The notes under the pieces are model-generated. The model did not search any database. It saw only the letters and a list, made by a program, of their open reading frames with translations, and was not told the DNA's origin. DNA of 64,000 nt from Vicugna pacos (Eukaryota; Chordata; Mammalia; Artiodactyla; Camelidae): assembly GCF_048564905.1 (NCBI RefSeq), contig NW_027328721.1:40010870-40074869 (forward strand), written 5' to 3'. The first letter of the stretch is position 1, and each line of letters opens with the position of its first letter. A program made the translations under genes and the position numbers. Shown in pieces: positions 12,021-25,084 of the stretch.

Positions 12021-14490
12021 GGGAGGTTCCACCAACGGTCGGCAGCGCGTGTGTTCTAACGGAAAGCCTAAGCTCGTCTCCCCTGAGGGTTTTCCTAATG
12101 TCTTAGTGCCAGGGAATGCTAGGGGGGTTTGCAGGATATCCCAGTGACAGAGGCTGCCTCCCCAAGGTCAGGGAAGATATTTCTCGCACTTCCCCGAACA
12201 GGGAACACCTGTGACTGAAGAGAGCTGCGTGGAGTTGTCTCTCGAGCTCCCCCACACACTGACAATTGTTCCGGAATCCTGAGCGTGTGGAGGTTCCACC
12301 AACGGTCGGCAGCGCGTGGGTTCTAACGGAAAGCCTAAGCTGGTCTCCCCTGATGGTTTTCCTTAAATCTCTTTGCCAGGGAATGCTAGGGGGGTTTGTA
12401 GGATATCCCAGTGTCAGAGGCTGCCTCCCCAAGGTCAGGGAAGATATTTCTCGGACTTCCCCGAACAGGGAACACCTGTGACTGAAGAGAGCTGCGTGTA
12501 GTTGTCTCTCGAGCTCCCCCACGCACTGACAATTTTTCCGGAATCCTGAGCGTGGGGAGGTTCCACCTACGGTCGGCAGCACGTGGGTTCTAACGGAAAG
12601 ACTAAGCTCGTCTCCCTTGAGGGTTTTCCTAGTTCCTATGTGCCAGGGAATGCTAGGGGGGTTTGCAGGATATCCCAGTGACAGAGGCTGCCTCCACAAG
12701 GTCAGGGAAAGTATTTCTCGGACTTCCCCGAACAGGGAACACCTGTGACTGAAGAGAGCTGCGTGGAGTTGTCTCTCGATTTCCCCCACACACTGACAAT
12801 GGTTCCGGAATCCTGAGCGTGGGGAGGTTCCAACAACTGTCGGCAGCGCGTGGGTTCTAACGGAAATCCTAAGCTCGACTCCCCTGAGGGTTTTCCTGAT
12901 GTCTCTGTGCCAGGGAATGCTAGGGGTGTTTGCAGGATATCCCAGTGACAGAGGCTGCCTCCCCAAGGTCAGGGAAGCTATTTCTCGGACTTTCCCAAAC
13001 AGGGAACACCTGTGACTGAAGAGAGCTGCGTGGAGTTGTCTCTCGAGCTCCCCCACACACTGACAATGTTTCCGGAATCCTGAACGTGGGGAGGATCCAC
13101 CAAGGGTCGGCTGCGCGTGGGTTCTAACGGAAAGCCTAAGCTCGTCTCCCCTGAGGGTTTTCCTAATGTCACTGTGCCAGGGAATGCTAGGGGGGTTTGC
13201 AGGATATCCCAGTGACAGAGGCTGCCTCCCCAAGTTCAGGGAAGTTATTTCTCGAACCTCCCCGAACAGGGAACACGTGTGACTGACGAGAGCTTCGTGG
13301 AGTTGTCTCTCGAGCTCCCACACGCACTGACATTGTTTACGGAATCCTGAGCGTGGGGAGGTTCCACCAACGGTCTGCAGCGCGTGGGTTCTAACGGAAA
13401 GGCTAAGGTCATCTCCCCTGAGGGTTTTCCTAATGTCTCTGTGCCAGGGAATGCTAGGGGAGGTTTCAGGATATCCCAGTGACAGAGGCTGCCTCCCCAA
13501 GGTCATCGAAGCTATTTCTCCGAATTCCCCGAACAGGGAACACCTGTGAGTGAAGTGAGCTGCGTGGAGTTGTCTCTCGAGCTCCCCCACGCACTGACAA
13601 TGGTTCCGGAATCATAAGCGTGGGGAGGTTCCACCAACGCTCGACAGAGCGTGGGTTCTAACGGAAAGCCTAAGCTCGTCTCCCCTGAGGTTTTTCCTAA
13701 TATCTCTGTGTCAGGGAATGCTAGGGGGTTTTGCAGGATATCCCAGTGTCAGAGGCTGCCTCCCCAAGGTAAGGAAGGTATTTCTTGGACTTCCCCGAAC
13801 AGGGAACACCTGTGACTGAAGTGAGCTGCGTGGAGTTGTCTCTCGAGCTCCCCCACGTACTGACAAAATTTCCTGAATCCTGAGCGTGGGGAGGTTCCAC
13901 CAACGGTCGGCAGCGCGTGGGTTCTAACGGAAAGCATAAGCTCGTCTCCCCTTAGTTTTTTCCTAATGTCTCTGTGCCAGGGATTGCTAGGGGGTTTTGC
14001 AGGATATCCCAGTGACAGAGGCTGCCTCCCCAAGGTCAGGGAAGGTATTTCTCGGACTTCCCCGAACAGAGAACACCTGTGACTGAAGAGAGCTGCGTGG
14101 AGTTGTCTCTCAAGCTCCCCCACGCACTGACAATGCTTCCGGAATCCTGAGCGTGGGGAGGTTCCACCAACGGTAGGCAGCTCGTGGGTTCTAACGGAAA
14201 GCCTAAGCTCGTCTCCCCTGAGGGTTTTCCTAATGTCTCTGTGCCAGGGAATGCTAGGGGGGTTTGCAGGATATCCCAGTGACAGAGGCTGCCTCCCCAA
14301 GGTCAGGGAAGTTATTTCTCGCACTTCCCCGAACAGGGATCACCTGTGACTGAGGAGAGTTGCGTGGAGTTTTCTCTCGAGCTCCCGCACGCACTGACAA
14401 TGTTTAAGGAATCCTGAGCGTGGGGAGGTTCCTCCAACGGTCGGCAGCGCGTGGGTTCTAACGGAAAGCCTAAGCTCGTCTCCCCTGAGG
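12021..14490. repeat. Type B monomers between the two transitional copies
   Basis: About nine monomers carry ggaaagcct, mostly gggggtttgc and agtgacag, the main type B signature. Exceptions are local, for example gtgtcag near 12,412 and 13,747. They separate two near-identical transitional segments and are not themselves similar to what follows the second copy. A simple tandem duplication of the whole 4.27 kb therefore does not explain the layout. Confidence 0.7.
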
Positions 14491-15980
14491 GTTTTCCTAA
14501 TATCTCTGTGCCAGGGAATGCTAGGGGAGTTTGCAGGATATCCCAGTGACAGAGGCTGCCTCCACAAGGTCAGGGAAGTTATTTCTCGGACTTCCCCGAA
14601 CAGGGAACACCTGTGACTGAAGAGAGCTGCGTGGAGTTGTCTCACGAGATCCCCCACACACTGACAATGGTTCCGGAATCCTGACAGTGGGGAGGTTCCA
14701 CCAAAGGTCGGCAGCGCGTGGGTTCTAATGGAATGCCTAAGCTCTTCTGCCCTGAGGGTTTTCCTAATGTCTCTGTGCCAAGGAATGTTAGGGGGGTTTG
14801 CAGGATATCCCAGTGAAAGAGGCTGCCTCCCCAAGTTAAGGGAAGCTATTTCACGGACTTCCCCGAACATGGAAAACCTGTGACTGAAGAGAGCTGCGTG
14901 GAGTTGTCTCTCGAGCTCCCCAACGCACTGACAATGCTTCCAGAATCCTGAGCGTGGGGATGTTCCACCAACGGTCGGCAGCGCGTGGGTTCTAACGGAA
15001 TGCCTAAGTTCGTCTGCCCTGAGGGTTTTCCTAATGTCTCTGTGCCAGGGAATGCTATGGGGGTTTGCAGGATATCCCAGTGACAGAGGATGCCTCCCCA
15101 AGGTCAGGGAAGTTATTTCTCGGACTTCCCCGAACTGGGAACACCTGTGACTGAAGAGAGATGCGTGGAGTTGTCTCTCGAGCTCCCCCACGCACTGACA
15201 ATGTTTCCGGAATCCTGAGCGTGGGGAGGTTCCACCAACGGTCGTCAGCGCGTGGGTTCTAACGGAATGCCTAAGCACGCCTCCCCTGAAAGTTTTTCTA
15301 ATGTTTCTGTGCCAGAGAAACCTAGGGGGGTTTGCAGGATATCCCAGAGACAGAGGCTGCCTCCCCAAGGTCAGGGAAGGTATTTCTCGGACTTCCCCGA
15401 ACAGGGAACACCTGTGACTGAAGAGAGCTGCATAGAGTTGTCTCTCGAGTTCCCCACGCACTGACAATATTTCCGGAATCCTGAGCGTGGGGAGGTTCCA
15501 CCAACTGTCGGCAGCGCGTGGGTTCTAACGGAATGCCTAAGCTCGTCTCCCGTGAGGGTTTTCCTAATTTCTCTGTGCCAGGGAACGCTAGGGGTGTTTG
15601 CAGGATATCCCAGTGACAGAGGCTGCCTCCCCAAGGTCAGTGAAGGTATTTCTCGGAATTCCCCGAACAGGGAACACCTGTGAATGAAGAGAGCTGCATG
15701 TAGTTTTCTCTCGAGCTCCCCCACGCACTGACAATTTTTACGGAATCCTGAGCGTGGGGAGGTTCCACCAACGGTCGGCAGCGCGTGGGTTCAAACGGAA
15801 TGCCTGAGCTCGTCTCCCCTGAAGGTTTTCCTTATGTCTCTGTGCCAGGGAATGCTAGGGGGGTTTGCAGGATATCCCAGAGTCAGAGGCTGCCTCCCCA
15901 AGGTCAGGGAAGGTATTTCTCGGACTTCCCCGAACAGGGAACACCTGTGACTGAAGACAGCTGCGTGGAGTTGTCTCTCG
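14491..15980. repeat. Transitional island, near-copy of 10,222-11,710
   Basis: About 5.5 monomers align with 10,222-11,710 at a constant offset of 4,269 bp (16 monomers minus 3). Shared rare variants include ctcttctgccctg, ggaatgttagg, ttaagggaagctatttcac, gaatgctatggggg, cgaactggg, aagcacgcctcccctgaaag, and the c-poor gagttccccacgc. Reading the two copies side by side I count roughly 15-20 differences in 1.46 kb, about 99% identity. It carries ggaatgcct inside otherwise ggaaagcct territory, so it stands out as an inserted or converted block. Similarity fades around 15,957-15,990. Confidence 0.85.
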
Positions 15981-17229
15981 ATCTCCCCAACGCACTGACA
16001 ATGGTTCCGGAATCCTGAGCTTGGGGAGGTTCCACCAAGGGTCGGCAGCGCGTGGGTTCTAACGGAAAGCCTAAAATCGTCTCCCCAGAGGGTTTTTCTA
16101 ATTTCTCTGTGCCAGGGAATGCTAGGGGGGTTTGCAGGATATCCCAGTGACAGAGGCTGCCTCCACAAGGTAAGTGAAAGTACTTCTCCGACTTCCCCGA
16201 ACAGGGAACACCTGTGACTGAAGAGAGCTGCGTGGAGTTGTCTCTCGAGCTCCCCCACGCACTGACAATGATTCCGGAATCCTGAGCGTGGGGAGGTTCC
16301 ACCAACGGTCGGCAGCGCGTGAGTTCTAACGGAAAGCCTAACCTCGTCTCCCCTGAGGGTTTTCCTAATGTCTCTGTGCCAGGGAATGCTAGGGGTATTT
16401 GCAGGATATCCCAGTGACAGAGGCTGCCTCCCCAAGGTCAGGGAAGGTATTTTTCGGACTTCCCCGAACAGGGAACACCTGTGACTGAAGAGAGCTTCGT
16501 GGAGTTGTCTCTCGAGCTCCCCCACGCACTGACAATGGTTCCGGAATCCTGAGCCTGGGGAGGTTCCACCAACTGACGGCAGCGCGTGGGTTCTAACGGA
16601 AAGCTTAAGCTCGTCTCCCCTAAGGGTTTTCCTAATATCTCTGTGCCAGGGAATGCTAGGGGTGTTTGCAGGATATCCCAGTGTCAGAGGCTGACTCCCC
16701 AAGGTCAGGGAAGTTATTCCTCGGACTTCCCAGAACATTGAACACCTGTGTCTGAAGAGAGCTGCGTGGAATTGTCTTCGAGCTCCCCCACGCACTGACA
16801 ATTTTTCCGGAATCCTGAGCGTGGGGAGGTTCCACCAACGGTCATCAGCGCTTGGGTTGTAACGGAAAGGCTAAGCTCGTCTCCCCTGAGGGTTTTCCTA
16901 ATGTATCTGTGCCAGGGAATGCTAGGGGGGTTTGCAGGATATCCCAGTGACAGAGGCTGCCTCCCCAAGATCAGGGAAGTTATTTCTCGGACTTCCCCGA
17001 ACAGGGAACACCTGTGACTGAAGAGAGCTGCGTGGAGTTGTCTCTCGAGCTCCCCCACGCACTGACAATGTTTCCGGAATCCTGAGCGTGGGTAGGTTCC
17101 ACCAACGGTCGGCAGCGCGTGGGTTCTAACGGAAAGCCTACGCTCGTCTCCCTGAGGGTTTTCCTAATGTCTCTGTGCCAGGGAATGCTAGGGGGCGTTT
17201 GCAGGATATCCCAGTGACAGAGGCTGCCT

Positions 17230-18800
17230 CCCCAAGTTCAGGGAAGATATTTCTCGGACTTCCCCAAACAGGGAACACCTGTGACTGAAGAGAGCTGCGT
17301 GGAGTTGTCTCTCGAGCTCCCCCACGCACTGACAATGGTTCCGGAATCCTGAGCCTGGGGAGGTTCCACCAAAGGTCGGCAGCGCTTGGGTTCTAACGGA
17401 AAGCCTAAGCTCGTCTCCCCTGAGGGTTTTCCTAATGTCTCTGTGCCAGGGAATGTTAGGGGTGTTTGCAGGATATCCCAGTGACAGAGGCTGCCTCCCC
17501 AAGTTCAGGGAAGTTATTTCTCGGACTACCCCGAACAGGGAACACCTGTGACTGAAGAGAGCTGCGTGGAGTTGTCTCTCGTGCTCCTCAACGCACTGAC
17601 AATGGTTCCTGAATCCTGAGCGTGGGGAGGTTCCACCAACGGTCGGCAGCGCGTGGGTTCTAACGGAAAGCCTAAGCTCGTCTCCCCTGAGGGTTTTCCT
17701 AATGTCTCTGTGCCAGGGAATGCTAGGGGTGTTTGCAGGATATCCCAGTGACAGAGGTTGCCTCCCCAAGGTCAGGGAAGATATTTCTCGGACTTCCCCG
17801 AACAGGGAACACCTGTGACTGAAGAGAGCTACGTGGAGTTGTCTCTCGAGCTCCCCCACGCACTGACAATGGTTCCGGAATCCTGAGCGTGTGGAGGTTC
17901 CACCAACGGTCGGCAGCGCATGGGTTCTAACGGAAAGCCTAAGCTCGTACCCCCTCTGGGTTTTCCTAATGTCTCTGTGCCAGGGAATGCTAGGGGGGTT
18001 TGCAGGATATCCCAGTGACAGAGGCTGCCTCCCCAAGTTCAGGGAAAGTATTTCTTGGACTTCCCCGAACAGGGAACACCTGTGACTGAAGAGAGCTGCG
18101 TGGAGTTGTCTCTCAAGCTCCCCCACGCACTGACAATGGTTCCTGAATCCTGAGCGTGGGGAGGTTCCACCAACGGTCAGCAGCGCGTGGGTTCAAACGG
18201 AAAGCCTTAGCTCGTCTCCCCTGAGGGTTTTCCTAATGTCTCTGTGCCAGGGAATGCTAGGGGTGTTTGCAGAATATCCCAGTGACAGAGGCTGCCTCCC
18301 CAAGTTCAGGGAAGATATTTCTCGGACTTCCCCAAACAGGGAACACTTGTGACTGAAGAGAGCTGCGTGGATTTGTCTCTCGAGCTCCCCCACGCACTGA
18401 CAATGGTTCCGGAATCCTGAGCGTGGGGAGGTTCCACCAAAGGTCGGCAGCGCTTGGGTTCTAACGGAAAGCCTAAGCTCGTCTCCCCTGAGGGTTTTCC
18501 TAATGTCTCTGTGCCAGGGAATGCTAGGGGTGTTTGCAGGATATCCCAGTGACAAAGGCTGCCTCCCCAAGTTCAGGGAAGTTATTACTCGGACTACCCC
18601 GAACAGGGAACACCTGTGACTGAAGAGAGCTGCGTGGAGTTGTCTCTCGTGCTCCTCAACGCAATGACAATGGTTCCTGAATCCTGAGCGTGGGGAGGTT
18701 CCACCAACGGTCGGCAGCGCGTGGGTTCTAACGGAAAGCCTAAGCTCGTCTCCCCTGAGGTTTTTCCTAATGTCTCTGTGCCAGGGAATGCTTGGGGGGT
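17230..18800. repeat. Tetrameric HOR pair, 1,068-bp period
   Basis: About two monomers near 17,230-17,730 reappear at 18,300-18,800. The rare string gtgctcctcaacgca is at 17,581 and 18,649, exactly 1,068 bp (4 x 267) apart. The string agttcagggaagatattt is at 17,235 and 18,303, the same spacing. Flanking shared variants include ccccaaacaggg and ggactaccccgaac. The remaining monomers of the period are less alike, so this is an eroded or partly converted tetramer. Confidence 0.75.
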
Positions 18801-20936
18801 TTGCAGGATATCCAAGTGACAGAGACTGCCTCCCCAAGGTCAGGGAAGATATTTCACGGACTTGGCCGGACAGGGAACACCTGTGACTGAAGAGAGCTGC
18901 GTGGAGTTGTCTCTCGTGCTCCCCCACGCACTGAAAATGGTTCCGGAATCCGGAGCGTGGGGAGGTTCCACCAACGTTCGGCAGCGCGTGGGTTCTAACG
19001 GAAAGCCTAAGCTCGTCTCCCCTGAGGGTTTTCCTAATGTCTCTGTGCCAGGGAATGCTAGGGGGCTTTGCAGGATATCCCAGTGACAGAGGCTGCCTCC
19101 CCAAGGTCAGGGAAGGTATTTCTCGGACTTCCCCGAACAGGGAACACCTGTGACTGAAGAGAGCTGCGTGGAGTTGTCTCTCGTGATCCCCCACGCACTG
19201 ACAATGGTTCCGGAATCCTGAGCGTGGGGAGGTGACACCAACGTTCGGCAGCGCGTGGGTTCTAACCGAAAGCCTAAGCTCGTCTCCCCTGAGGGTTTTC
19301 CTAATGTCTCTGTGCCAGGGAATGCTAGGGGTGTTTGCAGGATACCCCAGTGACAGAGGCTATCTCCCCAAGTTCAGGGAAGATATTTCTCGGACTTCCC
19401 TGAACAGGGAACACCTGTGACTGATGAGAGCTGCGTGGAGTTGTTTCTCGTGCTCCCCCATGCACTGAAAATGGCTCCGGAATCCTGAGCGTGGGGAGGT
19501 TCCACCAACGGTCGGCAGCGCGTGGGTTCTAACGGAAAGCCTAAGCTCGTCTCCCCTGAGGGTTTTCCTAATGCCTCTGTGCCAGGGAATGCTAGGGGGG
19601 TTTGCAGGATATCCCAGTGATAGAAGCTGCCTCATCAAGGTCAGGGAAGGTATTTCTCGGACTTCCCAGGACAGGGAACCCCTGTGACTGAAGAGAGCTG
19701 CGTGGAGTTGTCTCCCGAGCTCCCCCACGCACTGACAATGGTTCCGGAATCCTGAGCGTGGGGAGGTTCCACCAACGGTCGGCAGGGCGTGGGTTCTAAC
19801 GGAAAGCCTAAGCTCGTCTCCCCTGAGGGTTTTCCTAATGTCTCTGTGCTAGGGAATGCTAGGGGGGTTTGCAGGATATCCCAGTGACAGAGACTGCCTC
19901 CCCAAGGTCAGGGAAGTTTTTTCACGGACTTGGCCGGACAGGGATCACCTGTGACTGAAGAGAGCTGCGTGGAGTTGTCTCTCGTACTCCCCCACGCACT
20001 GACAATGCTTCCGGAATCCTGAGCGTGGGGAGGTGGCACCAATGGTCGTCAGCGCGTGGGTTCTAACGGAAAGCATAAGCTCGTCTCCCCTGAGTTTTTT
20101 CCTAATGTTTCTGTGCTAGGGAATGCTAGGGATTTTGCAGGATATCCCAGTGACAGTGGCTGCCTCCCCAAGGTCAGGGAAGGTATTTCTCGGACTTCGC
20201 CGAACAGGGAACACCTGTGACTGAGGAGAGCTGCGTGGAGTTGTCTCTCGAGCTCCCCCACGCACTGAAAATTGTTCCGGAATCTTGAGCGTGGGGAGGT
20301 TCCACCAACGGTCGGCAGCGCGTGGGTTCTAACGGAAATCCTAAACTCGTCTCCCCTGAGGGTTTTCCTAATATCACTGTGCCTTGGAATGCTAGGGGTG
20401 TTTTACAGGATATCCCAGTGACAGAGGCTGCTTCCTCAAGGTCAGAGAAGGTATTTTTCGGACTTCCCGGAACAGGGAACACCTGTGACTGAAGAGAGCT
20501 GCGTGGAGTTGTCTTTCGAGCTCCCCCACGCTCTGACAATGTTTCCGGAATCCTGAGCGTGGGGAGGTTCCACCAAAGGTCGGCAGCGCGTGGGTTCGAA
20601 CGGAAAGCCTAAGCTCGTCTCCCCTGAGGGTTTTCCTAATGTCTCTGTGCCAGGGAATGCTAGGGGGGTTTGCAGGATATTCCAGTGACAGAGGCTGCCT
20701 CCCCTAGGTCAGGGAAAGTATTTCTAGGACTTCCCCGAACAGGGAACACCTGTGACTGACGAGAGCTGCGTGGAGTTTTCTCTCGAACTCCCCCACGCAC
20801 TGACAATGGTTCCAGAATCCTGAGCGTGGGGAGGTTCCACCAACGGTCGGCAGCGCTTGGGTTCTAACGGAAAGCCTAAGCTCGTCTCCCCTGAGGGTTT
20901 TCCTAATGTCTCTGTGCCAGGGAATGCTAGGGGTGT

Positions 20937-23500
20937 TTGCAGGATACCCCAGTGACAGAGGCTACCTCCCCAAGTACAGGGAAGTTATTTCTCGGACTTC
21001 CCCGAACAGGGAACACCTGTGACTTACGAGAAGTGCGTGGAGTTGTCTCTCGTACTCCCCCACGAACTGACAATGGTTCCGGAATCCTGAGCGTGGGGAG
21101 GTTCCAACAACGGTCGGCAGCGCGTGGGTTGTAACGAAAAGCTTAAGCTCGTATCCCCTGAGGGTTTTCCTAATATCTCTGTGCCAGGGAATGCTAGGGG
21201 TTTTTGCATGATATCCCAGTGTCAGAGACTGCCTCCCCAAAGTCAAGGAAGATATTTCTCGGACTTCGCCGAACAGGGAACACCTGTGACTGAAGAGAGC
21301 TGCGTGGAATTGTCTCTCGACCTCCCCAACGCACTGACAATGGTTCCGGAATCCTGAGCGTGGGGAGGTTCCACCAACGGTCGACAGCGCGTGGGTTCTA
21401 ACGGAAAGCCAAAGCTCGTCTCCCCCTGAGGATTTTCCTAATGTCTCTGTGCCAGGGAATGCTAGGGGAGTTTGCAGGATATCCCAGAGACAGAGGCTGC
21501 CTACTCATGGTCAGGGAAGGTATTTCTCCGACTTCCCCGAACAGGGAACACCTGTGACTGACGAGAAGTGCGTGGAGTTTTCTCTCGTTCTCCCCCACGA
21601 ACAGAAAATGGTTCCGGAATCCTGAGAGTGGGGAGGTTCCACCAACGATCGGCAGCGCGTGGGTTCTAACGGAAAGCCTAAGCTCGTCTCCCCTGAGGGT
21701 TTTCCTAATATCTCTGTGTCAGGGAATGCTAGGGGTGTTTGCAGGATATCCCAGTGTCAGAGGCTGCCTCCCCAAAATCAAGGAAGATATTTCTCGGACT
21801 TCGCCGAACAGGGAACACCTGTGACTGAATAGAGCTGCGTGGAGTTGTCTCTCGATCTCCCCCATGCACTGACAATGGTTCCGGAATCCTGAGCGTGGGG
21901 AGCTTCCACCAACTGTCGGCAGCGCGTGGGTTCTAACGGAAAGCCTAAGCTCGTCTCCCCTGAGTGTTTTCCTTATGTCTCTGTGCCAGGGAATGCTAGG
22001 GGGGTTTGCAGGATATCCCAGTGACAGAGGCTGCCTCCCCAAGGTCAGGGAAGGTATTTCTCGGACTTCCCCGATCAGGGAACACCTGTGACTGAAGAGA
22101 GCTGCGTGGAGTTGTCTCTCGTGCTCCCCCACACAGTGACAATGGTTCCGGAATCCTGAGCGTGGGGAGGTTCCACCAACGGTCGGCAGGGAGTGGGTTC
22201 TAACTGAAAGCCTAAGCTCGGCTCCCCTGAGGGTTTTCCTTATGTCTCTGTGCCAGGGAATGCTAGGGGGGATGGCAGGATATCCCACTGACAGAGGCTG
22301 CCTCCCCATGGTCAGGGAAGGTATTTCTCGGACTTCCCCGAACAGGGAACACCTGTGACTGAAGAGAGCTGCGTGGAGTTGTCTCTCGAGCTCACCCACG
22401 CACTGACAATGGTTCCGGGATTCTGAGCGTGGGGAGGTTCCACCAACGGTCGGCAGCGCGTGGGTTCTAACGGAAAGCCTAAGCTCGTCTCCCCTGAGGG
22501 TTTTCCTAATGTCTTTGTGCCAGGGAATGCTAGGGGTTTTGCAGGATATCCCAGTGTCAGAGGCTGCCTACCCAAGATCAGGGAAGCTAATTCTCGGACT
22601 TCCCCGAACAGGGAACACCTGTGACTGAAGAGAGCTGCGTGGAGTTTTCTCTCGAGCTCCCCCACGCACTGACAATGGTTCCGGAATCCTGAGCGTGGGG
22701 AGGTTCCACCAACGGTCGGCAGCGCGTGGGTTCTAACGGAAAGCCTAAGCTCGTCTCCCTTGAGGGTTTTCCAAATGTCTCTGTGCCAGGGAATGCTAGG
22801 GGGGTTTGCAGGATATCCCAGTGACAGAGGCTGCCTCCCCAAGGTCAGGGAAGTTATATCTCGGACTTCCCCGAACAGGGAACACCTGTGACTGAAGAGA
22901 GCTGCGTGGAGTTGTATCTCGAGCTCCCCCACGCACTGACATTGGTTCCGGAATCCTGAGCGTGGGGAGGTTCCACCAACGGTCGGCAGCGCGTGGGTTC
23001 TTACGGAAAGCCTAAGCTCGTCTCCCCTGAGTGTTTTAGTAATGTCTCTGTGCCAGGGAATACTAGGGACTTTGCAGAATATCCCAGAGTCAGAGGCTGC
23101 CTACCCATGGTCAGGGAAGGTATTTCACGGACTTCCCCGAACAGGGAACACCTGTGACTGACGAGAAGTGCGTGGAGTTTTCTCTCGTTCTCCCCCACGA
23201 ACTGAAAATGTTTCCGGAATCCTGAGCGTGGGGAGGTTCCACAAACGATCGGCAGCGCGTGGGTTCTAACGGAAAGCCTAAGCTCGTCTCCCCTGAGGGT
23301 TTTCCTAATATCTCTGTGTCAGGGAATGCTAGGGGTGTTTGCAGGATATCCCAGTGTCAGAGGCTGCCTCCCCAAAATCAAGGAAGATATTTCTCGGACT
23401 TCGCCGAACAGGGAACACCTGTGACTGAAGAGAGCTGCGTGGAGTTGTCTCTCGAGCTCCCCCACGCACTGACAATGGTTCCGGAATCCTGAGCGTGGGG
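20937..23500. repeat. Recurring two-monomer haplotype (agaagtgcg followed by ttcgccgaac)
   Basis: One monomer end reads acgagaagtgcgtggag with cccacgaactg (near 21,025, 21,558 and 23,159). In each case the next monomer carries gtgtcag, a caaggaagatattt form and ggacttcgccgaac (near 21,263, 21,797 and 23,397). The spacing between the last two copies is about 1,600 bp, six monomers minus two bases. The same two-part haplotype returns at the extreme right of the window, about 63,718-63,970. Confidence 0.75.
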
Positions 23501-25084
23501 AGGTTCCACCAACTGTCGACAGTGCATGGGTTCTAACGGAAAGCCTAAGCTCGTCTCCCCCTGAGGGTTTTCCTAATGTCTCTGTGCCAGGGAATGATAG
23601 GAGAGTTTGCAGGCTATCACAGTGACAGAGGCTGCCTCCCCAAGGTCAGGGAAGGTATTTCTCGGACTTCCCCGAACAGGGAACACCTGTGACTGAAGAG
23701 AGCTGCGTGGAGTTGTCTCTCGAGCTCCCCCACGCACTGACAATGGTTCCGGAATCCTGAGCGTGGGGAGGTTCCACCAACGGTCGGCAGCGCGTGGGTT
23801 CTAACGGAAAGCCTATGCTCGTCTCCCCTGAGGTTTTTCCTAATGTCTCTGTGCCAGGGAATGCTAGGGGTTTTGAAGGATATCCCAGTGACAGAGGCTG
23901 CCTCCCCAAGTTCAGCGAAGATATATCACGGACTTACCCGAACAGGGAACACATGTGACTGACGAGAGCTGCGTGGATTTGTCTCTCGAGCTCCCCCACG
24001 CACTGACAATGGTTCCGGGATTCTGAGCAAGGGGAGGTTCCACCAACGGTCGGCAGCCCGTGGGTTCTAACGGAAAGCCTAAGCTCGTCTCCCCTGAGGG
24101 TTTTCCTAATGTCTCTGTGCCAGGGAATGCTAGGGGGGTTTGCAGGTTATCCCAGTGACAGATGCTGCCTCCCCAAGGTCAGGGAAGTTATTTCTCGGAC
24201 TTCCCCGAACAGGGAACACCTGTGATTGAAGAGACCTGCGTGGAGTTTTCTCTCGAGATCCCCCACGCACTGACAATGGTTCCGGAATCCTGAGCGTGGG
24301 GAGGTACCACCAACTGTCGGCAGCGCGTGGGTTCTAACGGAAAGCCTAAGCTCGTCTCCCCTGAGCGTTTTCCTAATGTCTCTGTGCCAGGCAATGCTAG
24401 GGGGGTTTGCAGGATATCCCAGTGACAGAGGCTGCCTCCCCAAGGTCAGGGAAGTTATTTTTCAGACTTCCCCGAACAGGGAACACCTGTGACTGAAGAG
24501 AGATGCGTGGAGTTGTCTCTCGAGCTCCCCCACGCACTGAGAATGGTTCCGGAATCCTGAGCGTGGGGAGGTTCCACCAACGGTCGGCAGCGCTTGGGTT
24601 CTAACGGAAAGCCTAAGCTCGTCTCCCCTGAGGGTTTTCCTAATGTCTCTGTGCCAGGGAATGCTAGGGGTGTTTGCAGGATATCCCAGTGACAGAGGCT
24701 GCCTCCCCAATTTGAGGGAAGTTATTTCTCGGACTTCCCCGAAAAGGGAACACCTGTGACTGAAGAGAGCTGCGTGGAGTTGTCTCTCCACCTCCCCCAC
24801 ACACTGACAATGGTTCCGGAATCCTGAGCGTGGGGAGGTTCCACCAACGGTCGACAGCGCGTGGGTTCTAATGGAAAGCCAAAGGTCGTCTCCCCCTGAG
24901 GGTTTTCCTAATGTCTCTGTGCCAGGGAATGCTAGGGGGGTTTGCAGGATATCCCAGTGTCAGAGGCTGCCTCCCCAAGGTCAGGAAAGGTATTTCTCGG
25001 ACTTCCCCGAACAGGGAACACCTGTGACTGAAGAGAGCTGCGTGGAGTTGTCTCTCGAGCTCCCCCACGCACTGACAATGGTTC

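Larger units (their letters stand above)
16020..25084. repeat. Type B monomers with loose local HOR structure
   Basis: About 34 monomers of type B (ggaaagcct; gtttgc; agtgacag) have no single long HOR. They do contain a tetramer pair (17.2-18.8 kb), a repeated ttggccgg variant (18,862 and about 19,926) and a recurring two-monomer haplotype (21.0-23.5 kb). The variant ggtgacacc or ggtggcacc, replacing ggttccacc, appears near 19,232 and 20,032. Nothing other than satellite is present. Confidence 0.8.
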
